A DNA stretch of 64,000 nt from Proteles cristata cristata (taxonomy: Eukaryota; Chordata; Mammalia; Carnivora; Hyaenidae): assembly GCA_017311185.1 (NCBI GenBank), contig JAESUZ010004141.1:744001-808000 (forward strand), read 5' to 3'. The notes below the pieces were generated by a model. It searched no databases. It was not told the origin of the DNA and saw only the letters and a list, made by a program, of their open reading frames with translations. This document shows, piece by piece, positions 1-11,259 of this stretch. Made by a program: the position numbers and the translations under genes. Numbering within the stretch: the first letter of the stretch is position 1; each line of letters opens with the position of its first letter.

Positions 1-154
1 GTTCTGGAGGCAGATGAAGAAGGTGGTAAAAAGACCGAAACAGCTCTGACTTACCTCTGCCCATCTAATCATTCCAGATACCTAAACATAATATCCAAAA
101 AAGGGGCTCAAGGGCTGTTGACTTCAAAGAGACCTTGAGATAGGGAGTGTAACG

Positions 155-390
155 TCATGGTTAAGAGAGGATGTGGAGTCAGATTGCTTAGGTTTGAATC
201 CCAGGTCTGCAACTTCCCATCTAGGTGATCTCAGGCAAGACATGTAATATCTCTTGGCGTCAGTTTAAGAAGAGGTATTAACAGTTATCAACCTCATAAG
301 GTTGTTGTAAGGATTATGCAAGAAAAAAAGCAACTTGAAACATTCCTGACGTATAGTCAATGCTTAATGTATGTTAGCTATTATTCATAG
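155..390 (+). repeat. MIR SINE (ancient)
   Basis: The segment follows the MIR order: a tRNA-like part with a 'GTTTGAATCCCAGGTCTGC' box, a core like 'tgatctcaggcaag', then a 3' part with 'CTCATAAGGTTGTTGTAAGGATTA'. It is heavily diverged, as expected for this old mammalian family. Confidence 0.8.
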
Positions 391-1216
391 TATTTCTCTG
401 CAGGGAAAATCTGACAACCTAGAGGGTAGAAGTAAAAAGAAAACAAAAGACTCCCAAACCACCATGCTCCCTGCACCAGCACCTAGACTAAAACCAGAAC
501 AACACAGGGAAGATGAACATGGCCCCTGCACATGCGAATGAGGACTCTCAAATCCATGAAGTATTCCATAATTAAAAATAAAGAAACTCCCCATCAAGTT
601 TGAGCTCAAAAGAGGGTATCTATCAGGCATCACACGGATAAAGAAAGCAAGATCCTCTATCAAAGAGCTGATCTTGTCTGGTCCCCAAGGCCTGTCTGCC
701 TAGCTGAGTACCCCATACTTTAAAATGTCAATGTTCTGCAAATGTTTGCTTTTCATCTAATGACCTGCACAGGAGGAGCAATCAAAGGTATTCTAAGGCC
801 TTTACAGGGGCTCAGCCCCTGCTATGTGCTATTACTTTCTTTTGAGCTGCCGTATGGATAATGTGTTAGCATCTGACGGAGGGGAGCACCCTTTGGGTTG
901 CCTTTGACAAGATCAGTAAGTGAGCAGAGGCAGAGTTAGGACTGTGTGTTGGATGAGGTCTGCTCAGTTTGGAGCCCTGACAATGGGCAAACGGCTGGTA
1001 ATTACACCTCAAAGTAGCTGCTTCCCCCTCTCAAGCAAACACATAGCTTTTATTACCTATGAATCCTACCAAAGCCATGTTAAGGAGTACTGACATTCAC
1101 TGTGAAGAACTGACCTTTGGATGACCCATCCCGCATAAATTATGGGTATGGTTTTCTCCAGGAAACTTTTGCCATTACAGCAATGTAACCATGCATTCTA
1201 AAGAAACGTGGCTCAG
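391..1216. other. No recognised feature
   Basis: Unique-looking, moderately AT-rich sequence. I saw no gene, convincing exon or named repeat. Confidence 0.5.
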
Positions 1217-1428
1217 GGTGGCCTGGGTGGCTCAGTCAGTTAAGCTTCTGACTTCAGCTTAAGTCATGAGAGGTCCCTGGGTTCGAGCTCCATGTCAGGC
1301 TCTGTGCTGACCCTTTGGAGCCTGCTTCAGATCTTGTGTCTCCTTCTCTCTCTGCCCCTCTCCCGCTTGCACTGTCTCTGTCTCTCTCTCTCCCTCAAAA
1401 ATAAATAAGCATTTAGAAAATTTTAAGT
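1217..1428 (+). mobile_element. Carnivore tRNA-Lys SINE
   Basis: Head 'GGCCTGGGTGGCTCAGTCAG', CT-rich body and AAAATAAATAA tail. It is flanked by an imperfect target-site duplication: AAAGAAACGTGGCTCAGG on the left and AAAGAAATGTAGCTTGG on the right. Confidence 0.92.
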
Positions 1429-3280
1429 AAAGAAATGTAGCTTGGATATTTCCATTTACACTGGAATTTATACACCAAAGAATACAGCAAATACTGAAAC
1501 AAATTAGCTTCCTGGAAGAAAAAGAAGCGGTGAAATTTTCAGTGAGAATGGGCTGCCCCCTGCTGGACACTTAGATAAGTCTCTACGAGGGCACTGCGGC
1601 CTGACTGCCTCAGCAAGTTTTCAGAACTAATGATACTTGGAAGTAAAACAACAACAAAACAAAACAAAACACAAAAAAAAACCATGGCAGCAAATTTAAA
1701 CTTTGGTGGTGTTTTTTAGACTATCTCCAGTAATCACAGACTGTAGAGACGCAATTAGAGAAAAGGCCCAAGGAGAGGGCAAAGGGCTTAATTTTAAAAA
1801 GCACTGAAGATTCTTTTATAAATGCAGCACTGGAAAACTAGCCTCCTTTTGCTACAGAACCCCACAAATATGTCACGGGTAAGAAAAACAAAAATGAGAA
1901 TACATTCCCAGAAATACCAGGGAGGCTGAGACACGAAATGTTGATCGAGGCAAGAAAGCAGCAAGACCAACTGCTGAATGAGACATGGCGTTTTCTTGTT
2001 GGTTGAGTGGGCACATTTCAGGTCATTTCTCTCAAAATGAGATTAACCTTTGCTCTCAGGCCTGTGTGTGCATGTGGAGGTGGGGGTAGGGCTCCCGAGA
2101 GAAGCTTTGCCGAAGACCAGGGACAGAGTAACAAAGGGAAGCCTTCACTATACATGCCCCAGAGTGTAGCATTCGAAATCTCCAGAGCAGGTTCACCCAG
2201 CGTCCCCTGCGCAGGGCTAACTACCCATCCGCACGTTTTTCATTCCGCTCACCAGGGCCACACAGGTCCTTCTCTGGGTAGGCTGCGCAGTGCCCATCAG
2301 CAGGGTCTGAACTTAGCGGGCCAGGCGGTCTTCCTCAAGGTCGGGTCTGCCTGCTCAAGCACTCTCTTCCCCATCCATCAATAAAATGGAACTTGAACGG
2401 GTCTGAAATTGCCAAAATTAGTCATTGCTCTTTTCCAGATGTGTTCCCATCCAAATTGCTGAGGGGATCAATGGGCAGAGAACTGCAGTCAATTATTAAC
2501 ATCCATTAGTGTACATCAGTACCCTATTAGTTAATTGTTTTCCAGAAAGCAGGGCCCAGAGAGAATGGGTAATGGGGCAGGTAAAGTTTGATAGTCAGGA
2601 AAAATAGAGGAAACATGGGGGCAGGCGGGGAGTGGGGTGGGGGTGGGTGGGAAAGGCACACAAGAAGCGTAGATGCCAGCCTGTGTAGCCAGAGACTGTA
2701 ACCAGAAAAGAACACCAAACATTTTGTCTACTCAATTATCTTTCGTCTTTGTTGGGACCGTTGGCCTTCCAGCCTCTAGTAATGACCGCGATGGATATTT
2801 GAAAACCACTTAAAAAGTTTTGTTTTTTTAAATCAATGCCAGGGCCCATCCGTAGCCAGTAACTCAGAATTCCTTGGGGGGCTCAAGCAGACAGGGACCA
2901 TTTTCTAAATGCTCCACCAGGCGAGCCTCTCGTGCAGCTGTGGCTGACCACTGCTCCGTAGGACCATCTTCCCCAGCGCGGAGTGCGATGCCGCAGGGAC
3001 AGCTGGCAAACAGACCAGAAAGCACACCCTTCTCGCTTGGCAATTTGAGATTCAAGAATTAAAATGGTCAGTACAGGGCAATGGCACCAGTTCTGCAGGC
3101 CAGTGAAGGTCAAAGTTATTTTAACTCACACATCAGAGCTATCAAAAGTCCATTGTCTGTACTTCTATCTCCAGGCAGGTAAGGATGGAATAAACAGCCC
3201 AGAAACTGAAAGTAAAACCAAGAGTAAACAAAAAGCCCTACCACTCGTAAGTAGTTTATGAAGATACCTAAAGTCCACGT
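1429..3280. other. No gene seen
   Basis: After the SINE duplication this stretch holds an A/C-rich run near 1645-1682 and a G-rich patch near 2610-2650, otherwise unique-looking sequence. Short open frames on both strands show no family resemblance. Confidence 0.5.
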
Positions 3281-3297
3281 AAAACATTTAAATGTTC

Positions 3298-3520
3298 AGG
3301 GCGCCTGGGTGGCTTAGTCAGTTAAGCGTCTGACTTTCACTTAGGTCATGATCTCGTGGTTCGTGGGTTCGAGCCCCGCGTCGGGCTCTGTGCTGACTGC
3401 CAGCTCAGAGCCTGGAGCCTGTTTCAGAGTCTGAGACTCCCTCTCTCTCTGACCCTCGCCTGCTCACACTCTCTCTCTCTCCTAGATATAAATAAAAAAA
3501 CATTTAAAAATTTTTTTAAA
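3298..3520 (+). mobile_element. Carnivore SINE, splice-acceptor-like (CTAG) subset
   Basis: Body carries 'CTGACTGCCAGCTCAGAG' and ends in a CT tract, CCTAG (3481-3485) and AATAAA (3491-3496). It is bounded by a perfect 17-bp duplication, AAAACATTTAAATGTTC, at 3281-3297 and 3521-3537. Confidence 0.95.
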
Positions 3521-3774
3521 AAAACATTTAAATGTTCCTACTTGGGTAAAATGCTATTTAATTGCTATATTAATCACTAATTATTCTAAGAAGTTACAGT
3601 AGAAACCACCAGTCTGTATCACTACAATTCTGCAATCTCCTACTCCTTATCTAAATTTGCTTCATTTTATCAAGTCTTTTAGTCATGATCTGTTCCAAAG
3701 TCAGGTCTAGGTTGAACCGCACAGGTGAAGAGAGCCAAAACAGCCTTCAGTTTAAAAATACAAAAATCATTCAC

Positions 3775-3974
3775 AGGAGGGGTGGCCCTGGGTGGTTCAG
3801 TCCATTAAGCATCCAACTCTTGACTTCAGCTCAGGTCATGATCTCATTGAGGTTGAGGAGTTCCAGCCCTTCTTGGGATTTTCTCTCTCCCTCTTTCTCT
3901 GCCGCTCCCCTGCTTGCTTTCTCTCTCTCAAAATAAAATAAAAATTAAAAACAGATAAATAAAAATTCAAATTA
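3775..3974 (+). mobile_element. Carnivore SINE, diverged
   Basis: Head 'CCCTGGGTGGTTCAGTCCAT' with a shortened body and AAAATAAAATAAA tail. Flanking near-duplication AAAAATCATTCAC (3762-3774) and AAAAATCACTCAC (3975-3987). Confidence 0.9.
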
Positions 3975-4031
3975 AAAAATCACTCACTACTTGATATTAT
4001 TGAATTTCGTTTGTTTCTAAGTTTATTTTGA

Positions 4032-4198
4032 GGGGTGCCTGGGTGGCTCAGTTGATTAGGCATCCAACTTCAGCTCAGGTCTTGATCTCCCTGTCTGTGA
4101 GTTCAAGCCCCACACTGGGCTCTGTGTTGGCACCTCAGAGGTTGGAGCCTGCCTCGGATTCTGTGTCTCCCTCTCTCTCTGCCCCTCTACAGTCACAA

Positions 4199-4229
<31 letters not shown>

Positions 4230-4268
4230 CTCTCTCTCTCAATAAATAAGCATTAAAATTTTTTGGTT
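4032..4268 (+). mobile_element. Carnivore SINE with expanded CA/CT tract
   Basis: Canonical head and body. The 3' CT tract has grown into a (CA)n(CT)n microsatellite at about 4201-4242 before the AATAAATAAG tail. It is the first of three abutting SINEs. Confidence 0.93.
4201..4242. repeat. (CA)n(CT)n microsatellite inside SINE
   Basis: About 12 CA units run into CT units within the SINE 3' region. Likely polymorphic in length. Confidence 0.9.
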
Positions 4269-4270
4269 GG

Positions 4271-4480
4271 GGGGACACCTGGGTGGCTCAGTCGGTTAAG
4301 CGTCCGACTTCAGCTAAGGTCATGATCTCGTGGTTCATGGGTTCGAGCCCCGTGTTGGGCTCTGTGCAAACAGCCAGCTCAGAGTCTGGAGCCTGTTTCA
4401 GATTCTGTGTCTCCCTCTCTCTCTGACCCTCCCCTGCTCGCTCTCTCTCTCAAAAATAAATAAGACATTAAAAAAAACTT
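4271..4480 (+). mobile_element. Carnivore SINE, second of cluster
   Basis: Starts 'GGACACCTGGGTGGCTCAGT' and ends with an AAAATAAATAAGACATT tail. It lies tail-to-tail with the next SINE. Confidence 0.93.
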
Positions 4481-4483
4481 TTT

Positions 4484-4697
4484 CAAGTTTATATTGAGAG
4501 AAACAGAGCATGAGTAAAGGAGGGGCAGAGGGGGGGGAGGGAGGGGGGGGAGGGAGAGGGAGGGAGAGGGGGAATCCCAAGCAGACTCCACTCAATTCCA
4601 AGAGCTTGATGCTGGGCTCAAACCCACTAAACTGGGAGATCATGACCTGAGCCAAAATCAAGAGTCAGATGATTAACCTACAGAGCCACCCAGGTAT
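4484..4697 (-). mobile_element. Carnivore SINE, inverted third of cluster
   Basis: Reverse copy. The head complement 'GAGCCACCCAGG' is near 4682-4693, and the CT tract shows on the plus strand as a G/A tract with a long G run near 4530-4570. TGATATTATTGAATTT just left of the whole cluster (about 3992-4008) and TGATACTATTGAATTT on its right (about 4699-4714) bracket all three SINEs. Confidence 0.9.
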
Positions 4698-4714
4698 TCT
4701 GATACTATTGAATT

Positions 4715-5690
4715 TGAATGCATCACTACAAAGCCATCCTGCAGTTAGACTTCAAATTTTTCCTCGCAGGGCTGATAGGAATGGAGCACTTCTCCACACC
4801 TGGCGGGGAAGCTTTCTGCCCTAAATTCATTCAGGAGATCTCCTGAGTCAAGCCTGACCTTCCAAAACCAAATAGACACATTCAATAAAGGTACCAAATC
4901 TCTTTTTAGAAAGTACTCTGAGAAATCTGCCTTTGTGTGTGTACTTCAGGAGAATTCCTTAAATATGCACAATACTGAGCCTCATTTACATCTCCCAAAC
5001 TGCCCTTTGAGTAACAGAGGGCTTTCTAACTTGCTCTATTCTCAAATGGCCTAAAAATCAGCCAAATTGAAAGCAAAAGCTGTGTATTAGTTGCAGGTTT
5101 CTTTTGACTCTTCCTTCTAGTCGATGAACATGGACATTACCAAAATGTTCGGGGAACCATGTTGAGCCCTGAGAATACTTGGGAGTGTGATACGGTCTTT
5201 GCCACTCAATGTGCCAACAATGTTCTTGAGAAAAATGTTTACAAAGATAACATGCTGTTAGTAAAGGCACTGGGTACCCATGAGGGGTTAGGAAAGGAAG
5301 TAATCCTTAAGGTAGAACAGCCTCACAGCAGAGAGGGAGACTCAAGCTGGCCTTAAAAGATTAACAGAGAGGAGGAAGACATTCTAGACAGACAGACAGA
5401 CAGACAGAAAGAAGAAATTAAGGCTATGGACTTCTCCCTTCTAGAACCGTATTAATAGAGCACCCTTCTCTAAAAGGACTTGAAAGAAATGAAACAAACT
5501 AAATTTTGTGGGCATTTTGGGTCCTATAGAAAGAAAACGGATAACCTATTGTATAAAACCAGAAAACTACTAGAAGTTATTGGCTCTAGGTACACAGTAC
5601 AGAAATATTAGGAATTCATTCACAAAAAGTTTTACTCCTCCTAACAACCTCCAACAAAGGTGGAAATTACCTAAACGTTAAATGCTACTA
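4715..5690. other. No gene seen; small (GACA)n
   Basis: Unique-looking sequence with a short GACA repeat at about 5389-5408. No exon-like feature was supported. Confidence 0.5.
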
Positions 5691-5696
5691 GATCCC

Positions 5697-5875
5697 AAGT
5701 ACCTGGGTGGCTTAGTTGGTTAAGTGTCCAACCCTTGGTTTGGGCTCAGGTCATGATCTCACAGTTCATGAGATCAAGCCCCACTGACAGCACAGAGCCT
5801 GCTTGGGATTCTCTCTGCCCCTCACCACTCATACATACGCACTCTCAAAATAAACATGAAAAAATGTAAATAAAT
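5697..5875 (+). mobile_element. Carnivore SINE, diverged
   Basis: Head 'TACCTGGGTGGCTTAGTTGG', short body and AAAATAAACATGAAAAAATG tail. It is adjacent to a second SINE in the same orientation. Confidence 0.9.
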
Positions 5876-5895
5876 AATATGAAAACATAAAAAGG

Positions 5896-6095
5896 GAGGG
5901 GCACTTGGCTGGCTCAGTCGGTTAAGCATCAGACTGGCTCAGGTCATGATCTCACAGTTCATGAGTTCGAGTCTGTGCTGACAGTGTGGAGCCTGGAGCC
6001 TGCTCTTAGTTCTGTGACTCGCTCTCTCTCTGCCCCTCCCTTGCTCACACTGTCTCTCTCTCTCAAAATAGATAAAAATTAAATAATTACCAGAT
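5896..6095 (+). mobile_element. Carnivore SINE, diverged
   Basis: Head 'CACTTGGCTGGCTCAGTCGG' and a CTCTCTCTCAAAATAGATAAA end. CTACTAGATCC before the previous SINE and TTACCAGATCC after this one suggest the pair shares one duplication, so one inserted into the tail of the other. Confidence 0.9.
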
Positions 6096-6354
6096 CCACA
6101 CTTCTATGAATGCTAAGACTGTCACAGTCCAGAGATTTTTAATCCAAAAAATAGAAGATGGATCCGGAGATCGATTACTTCTTAGGCACAACACTAACAC
6201 ACTGAAGTAATTCCCACATGCTTGCTTTTTCCGCGAGTACAATAAACTAACCCTCAGTGGCTTTCACAAACAAAGGCCTCTTCCTAGAGTTTTTGGAAGA
6301 AACATTCTGGGCTCTTCGGCCTATAGGAAGGCAGGGTAAGGGTAGGGGAGATGC

Positions 6355-6569
6355 CGAGGCACTTGGGTAGCTCAGTCAGTTAAGTGTCTGACTGGCTCAG
6401 GTCACGATCTCACAGTTTGTGGGCTTGAGACCCACAATGGGCTCTGTGCTCACAGCTCAGAGCCTGGAACCTGCTTTGGGTTTTGGGTCACCCTCTCTCT
6501 CCACCCCTTCCCTGCTCACGCTCTGTCTTGGTCTCTCAAAAATAAATGTTAAAAAAATTTTTTTAAAGA
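6355..6569 (+). mobile_element. Carnivore SINE
   Basis: Complete copy with a 13-bp duplication GTAGGGGAGATGC at 6342-6354 and 6570-6582. Confidence 0.93.
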
Positions 6570-6582
6570 GTAGGGGAGATGC

Positions 6583-7585
6583 AAGGAGTTGAGTTTCAAT
6601 CTCCACCAAAGATTTAAAAGCTAGAAGCAAAAGAGAAAATATCACCCTAAGAAGAGGAAAATCAAATTGCCAAGATTTATTTAACTTTTTCTTTCACAGA
6701 AAACACACATATGAGATATAAATAGTGACAGGTGGAATAAAGTACAAGGATCAGGAAGACAAATGAACTGGACAATACTCTTGCTTCAACACTGTACTGT
6801 TTCCTGATTTCATCTGCAGCATGAATTACATGGTTATATATATATTGGAAGAATTAAAGGCAACATTCATTTAGATTTACCAAAACACCAGAGAGCCTCT
6901 GAAACCTCTTCTTTCTGTTGCGAAAGAATAAAGCTGAGCACATGTCCATCTATCCATTTACTCAAGGCATTTAATGTAGTAACATAAGAATGAATTAACA
7001 CATGAGCTTTAATAGGCTGTGGAGGCAAAGACTAAAATTGAGTCTCTTTTTCCTCTTCGGAAAAAATAACCAAATTAAAGCAGAGCTGCCTGACACTGGC
7101 TAGAAGACAGCATAATCACAGTGAATTCTTATCTCAAATCCCATGAAATGCAAAGCACAACAAAGGATTGCCACTGGTGTGTTGCCCAAGCAGTTGCTCC
7201 AGACGTAATACTACAAAACCACGTGAGTTTTTAAGGTTCTTTCCCAGAACTCCAAACTAGAAAAAAATGACCCAAGTGCAATAAACTATTTGTAAAAAAA
7301 AAAAAAAAAATTAATTAAAAAAAAAAAGACCCAAGTAAATGGTTGAGATCAAGAACCACCCTGATTTAAACCAATCTGTTTCTAAAGTTGAATTCAGTAA
7401 TAAAGAGTATGGGCTCCCATTTTCTGTGATTATCCCAAGAGATTAAAATGTCTGGTCTTCAGTCTTATCAGATGACAGCCACCAGGTGCCAGGTACACTT
7501 TGATAATAGATGCCTAGCACACTGTCTGGGGTCAGTAATGGGACTCAGTGTCATAAGATCTAGGATTCAGATAAGGCTGCTTAAG
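6583..7585. other. No gene seen
   Basis: AT-rich, unique-looking sequence with an A-rich run at about 7293-7327. I see no exon or named repeat. Confidence 0.5.
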
Positions 7586-7589
7586 ATAG

Positions 7590-7695
7590 ATCATGGGAGC
7601 GTCTGGCTGGCTCAGCGGGAAGAGGATATGACTCTTGGTCTCAGGGCTGTGAGTTTGAGCCCCATGTACAGATTACCAAAAATAAACTTCAGAAA
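7590..7695 (+). mobile_element. Older short carnivore SINE
   Basis: The tRNA-like part reads 'CTGGCTGGCTCAGCGGGAAG', then 'CTTGGTCTCAGGGCTGTGAG', then a short AAAAATAAACTTC tail. This resembles the older CAN-SINE type that lacks the long CT body. Confidence 0.75.
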
Positions 7696-7699
7696 TCAG

Positions 7700-9075
7700 A
7701 AAGCCCTGAAACTGCCAAATACAAGCACACCTACTCTCTCATTCAGCTCCATCATCAAAGTTTATTACAAATAATCTGCAGTCTTTCATTCCTCAATACT
7801 CAACTATCTGTGCAAAGGGATACTTCATCCCTCAGGTACTTCATCCATTGAGTGAGCAGAGCAGTTAGCTCATGCTCAACTCGGATGCTCCAGAGGAGAA
7901 CTGCTTGTCTGACCGGGTGTTTTGAAACCTTTTCCCAGGCACAGCTGGCCTCCCTGTACTGCTGAGATGGAAATTTCTCAAAAATGTGTTTATATAACAT
8001 CACATGAAAAATACTCATTTTCACAATGAAAAACATTCATTTATACATCCCTTACCCACAGCATTTGGCACAGTGTCCCACAATTTATTGTGCTCTCACT
8101 AAAGATGTACTTAGAACAGAGGAAACCAAAACCAGGTTTCAAAAGGGATAGGACCTGATATCCCCAAGGAATCCTTTGATCAATCGTGATCTTTTATGTG
8201 CTCTATTACAGGAAGTTCTTAGAAAGTTTTGGGGTTTTTAACATGCAAGGCGATACATGAAACTAGCACTGTATCACTCTGATTAGGAAAAAAGCTACTC
8301 ACCAGGGACCTCCATCATGGGACTCTCATTTTCCTGTAAAAAGCAGAGGACTTTAGCCATCAGGGAAGACAGTGCAGTTACCGCAGGTGTGGCCAGAGGG
8401 CTCACTGAAAACCCCTATCCTGTAGTCAGACCACACGTGCCAACATTTGCCTTGGAAAGCAGTGAACAAGTATGGAGAATTAAATACCAGAAATCTTTAA
8501 AGCAGCAAGCGGGACCCCACTTTATCTCCGCTCTCCGGTTACTGTTCTGCAGTGTCTAGACCGGTTTCCTCTCCAGCGCTTCAACCTCAGTCTGGAAATC
8601 CCAGGAGAGGGACTCCGACAAGGAAAAGACTTTTCTATGTTGAGTAGCCATTTCTTCCCCTGGGACTTCCCTTCTCCTCTCTTGGGGTCAGTTCTTGTTG
8701 AAAAGCCTTTCTCTTTGGAAAATGAAGGATGAAAACTCTGAAAAACCACTTGCTCGTCTCTGCAGATTACTAGACACGATTACCTTAGGAAAATAAGGCA
8801 CCTATACCAGGACCCCAGATTGACTGTGTAGAAATGGAACTGATAAGACATCCTGTGTGGCCGCAAGGGAGCAGGACTTCCAAACAAGAGCACAAGTTCC
8901 CTGACACAGGCCGGGCCGCGTCGCAGCGCGCTACTGTGATGGTCTAACCCACAGGCAGAATGGAGGCTCTGAGGAACTCAAAGAAATACAGATAAAATTC
9001 TTCCTTAAAATAGAAAGGTACACGATCAGTCAGGTCTCTAGCCAATATCGTCATTCTTTCAAGTAATGTCTTCAG
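7700..9075. other. No recognised feature
   Basis: Unique-looking sequence. Short open frames near 8317-8559 (plus) and 8522-8749 (minus) show no protein-family signature and no paired splice sites that I would trust. Confidence 0.5.
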
Positions 9076-9077
9076 AG

Positions 9078-9375
9078 TGAAGAGAGGACGTATGGAAGGG
9101 CACTAGGTAAGAAGTTGAGGACCCCGGGTTCTAGCCCCAGCTCTGTGATGGACTGTGGCCTTGGGCAAGCCACTTGACCTTCCCCCCGCCCCACCCCCAA
9201 AGCCTGTTTCATCATCTGTAAAATGGGGACAAAACCACTTGTCTAGTCTGCCTCACACTGTGACTGTGAGGACCAAATGAGATCATGTCAAAGTGCTTTG
9301 TCAGCTGTGAAATACTGTATGTAAAGTAACAGCATATACTCACTACACTTTAATTAGGTCCTTTATCATTGCCTA
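9078..9375 (+). repeat. MIR SINE (ancient, well preserved)
   Basis: Contains the MIR landmarks 'GGGTTCTAGCCCCAGCTCTG', 'CTTGGGCAAGCCACTTGACC' and 'CATCTGTAAAATGGGGACAA', followed by the AAAGTGCTTTG 3' part. Confidence 0.92.
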
Positions 9376-10224
9376 TTTGAGTAGAAGTGCCCCCATGCAG
9401 AATGTGCTTTGCAATAGATAGACTCAAAAATAGGTGCTATAAACATACACTGGCCTTTTCCACTAGGGTTTAAAAAAAAATTCTTAATTTCCTCAGAAAT
9501 GGCCTCAAAGTACATTACTTAAAAATGTGAGATCATCCAGACCTACCTACCAAGTGATCAAATTAATTTTCCCCAAATATGTCCTGTACAGTTATGGTCT
9601 AATCTCTTGATACTTTGATAGAGAACAGTCTTGAAATCAAGGAACAGCATGCTAAAACTGAACACAGTCACAGTTTGTTGTATAGGAAATAAATTGAGAG
9701 TAAGAGGCATCCTACATAACGAAATTAGGTCACAGTTCCTCAAACGGTTGCCGTTTTCCTGAGATATCTCCAGGACAGGGTCCTCGTCCTGTGAAGTGCT
9801 TTAGGGAAGCTGAGTCCTGCACGAGGTGAAAAGGACGTGTAGGTTGGCAATTAGGCTGTGCTCGTTTTGAGCACTAGGATTTGAATAACGTCTGCTAGCA
9901 GCTGCCAGACAGCTTTGGTGGAGAAGCCCATGTGGCCCAAGACGGGCTTGCAAGTTCTCAGACGCCAGGCCAGAGTATGGAGACACAGCCTAACGCAGCC
10001 ATCCAATTCAGGGGTTCTCAATTCTTCCTGTGAGGTGGCTCTGCTCTTCTGCGGTCTAGTAAATATCGAACAGAGGAAAAGTAAGTAAGATGTAGAGCAA
10101 CAAACCTACCAGACTTTAGGGCCTTTCTCTGCCTAGCTGCCAAAAGTTCACATGCAGGAGAGAGACACGGACAAGACGTGAATGGGAATGACTCGGACCA
10201 GCCCAAAGCACCCGGATTCCAGAC
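9376..10224. other. 3' flank of the minus-strand gene
   Basis: This lies just beyond the inferred cleavage point of the gene ending near 10225. I see no repeat or second gene in it. Confidence 0.5.
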
Positions 10225-10338
10225 TCCTGTGTCAGACAGGCTTTATTACAAACATTACAAATGATGATCTGGAGGGCGTCCTGTCAGTGAAGTCGCTAGT
10301 TAACAGGATGGTCGTCCTTTGGGGCCACAGGCATGTTG
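10225..10338 (-). other. 3' UTR of unidentified minus-strand gene
   Basis: Between the TAG stop (10339-10341) and the inferred cleavage site some 15-20 bases past AATAAA lies a short 3' UTR of about 115 bases. It is inferred from the stop codon and poly(A) signal only; a longer UTR using a later signal cannot be excluded. Confidence 0.7.
10242..10247 (-). terminator. Poly(A) signal AATAAA
   Basis: TTTATT on the plus strand reads AATAAA on the minus strand, about 92 bases after the stop codon of the last exon. A TGTG-containing stretch follows downstream on the minus strand (plus about 10211-10235), fitting a cleavage and polyadenylation site. Confidence 0.75.
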
Positions 10339-10462
10339 CTAACCTCCACTCTTCTTCCTGATTTGCTTTGCTTTCCGGGGCTTGAGGATGGTGTAGTTTG
10401 CATACTCTGTGTACTGATCTGACAGGAAGGGGATGTAGAATGCCCGCAGCAACTTTGAAGAT
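10339..10462 (-). CDS. Last coding exon of an unidentified gene
   Basis: Minus-strand exon preceded by an acceptor ending TTTTTCAG and closed by TAG. It encodes 40 residues after a split arginine codon, beginning SSKLLRAFYIPFLSD and ending QIRKKSGG. The C-terminal tail is strongly basic (KPRKAKQIRKK). The upstream exon at 38097-38227 ends in AG and this one starts with A, so the split codon AG|A gives arginine. The two exons total 255 coding bases, exactly 85 codons including the stop. The mix of charged, aromatic and hydrophobic residues looks like a real conserved globular protein end rather than a chance frame. I do not recognise the family and give no function. The acceptor, open frame, stop and nearby AATAAA agree with each other. 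Confidence 0.85.
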
Positions 10463-10994
10463 CTGAAAAACGAGAAAGAAAAGAGAATTTTATCATTGGA
10501 GAGAACTTACTAACAGTGTTGAAATGATGAACAGTGGTAAGGATCGTATTCTGTATATTTAGAAAAAACAAAAAAACAAAAACCCATGTCCTTTATCTAC
10601 TAGATCATGAAGAGACATCATCAAGACCAAGTACTTTGTTGTCAACACCGAAAAGACCATGTCCCTAATAAGCTGCAGAACACCCTTCAGAATAACCCAA
10701 GGCCTTCCCTTTGCAGAGACTATGCCACAGAAAAGCTCCAGGTCAAAGGTCTGCTATTACTGGAATAAATTCTTAACACCCAAATGGTTTCTGCATTCTG
10801 CCAAATGCTCAAATGATCCTGATTCCAGCTCTAAGTTTCCCTAGTGAAAGAAGACTCCCTCCTAGGCTTCCTGTGCAGTGTGCCGGCAACGCCTGAGTCA
10901 CAGAGAGAGTGTCCCCACAGGCTCATGTCCCTGGAAGGCTGGAATATACCCGCTTGTTACTAAAACACAGAAACAGCTCAAAACTTGAATTTCT

Positions 10995-11255
10995 CATGAG
11001 CTTCTGAAGAATGTGAAAATGTGCTCACATTACTGAGCACTCACAATCGGAGAAGCACTGAAAAAGTGCTTACACGTTTGGAAATATTTAATTCACCCCA
11101 GTTCCCCATGAGCAAAGTGTTAGTACCCCTACTTTACAGGCAGGCAGCTGAGGTTCATGCAGACAGATTTGCTCAGGATCGTGCGGTAAGTGACGGCACC
11201 CTCGCTCAAACCCAGATTTGATTCCAGGTTCTGCACTTTCACCCTGCACGAGGGT
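10995..11255 (-). repeat. MIR SINE (ancient)
   Basis: Reverse-orientation MIR landmarks: 'CCTACTTTACAGGCAGGCAG', then 'GCTCAGGATCGTGCGGTAAG' and 'CAAACCCAGATTTGATTCC'. Confidence 0.75.
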
Positions 11256-11259
11256 TTAT

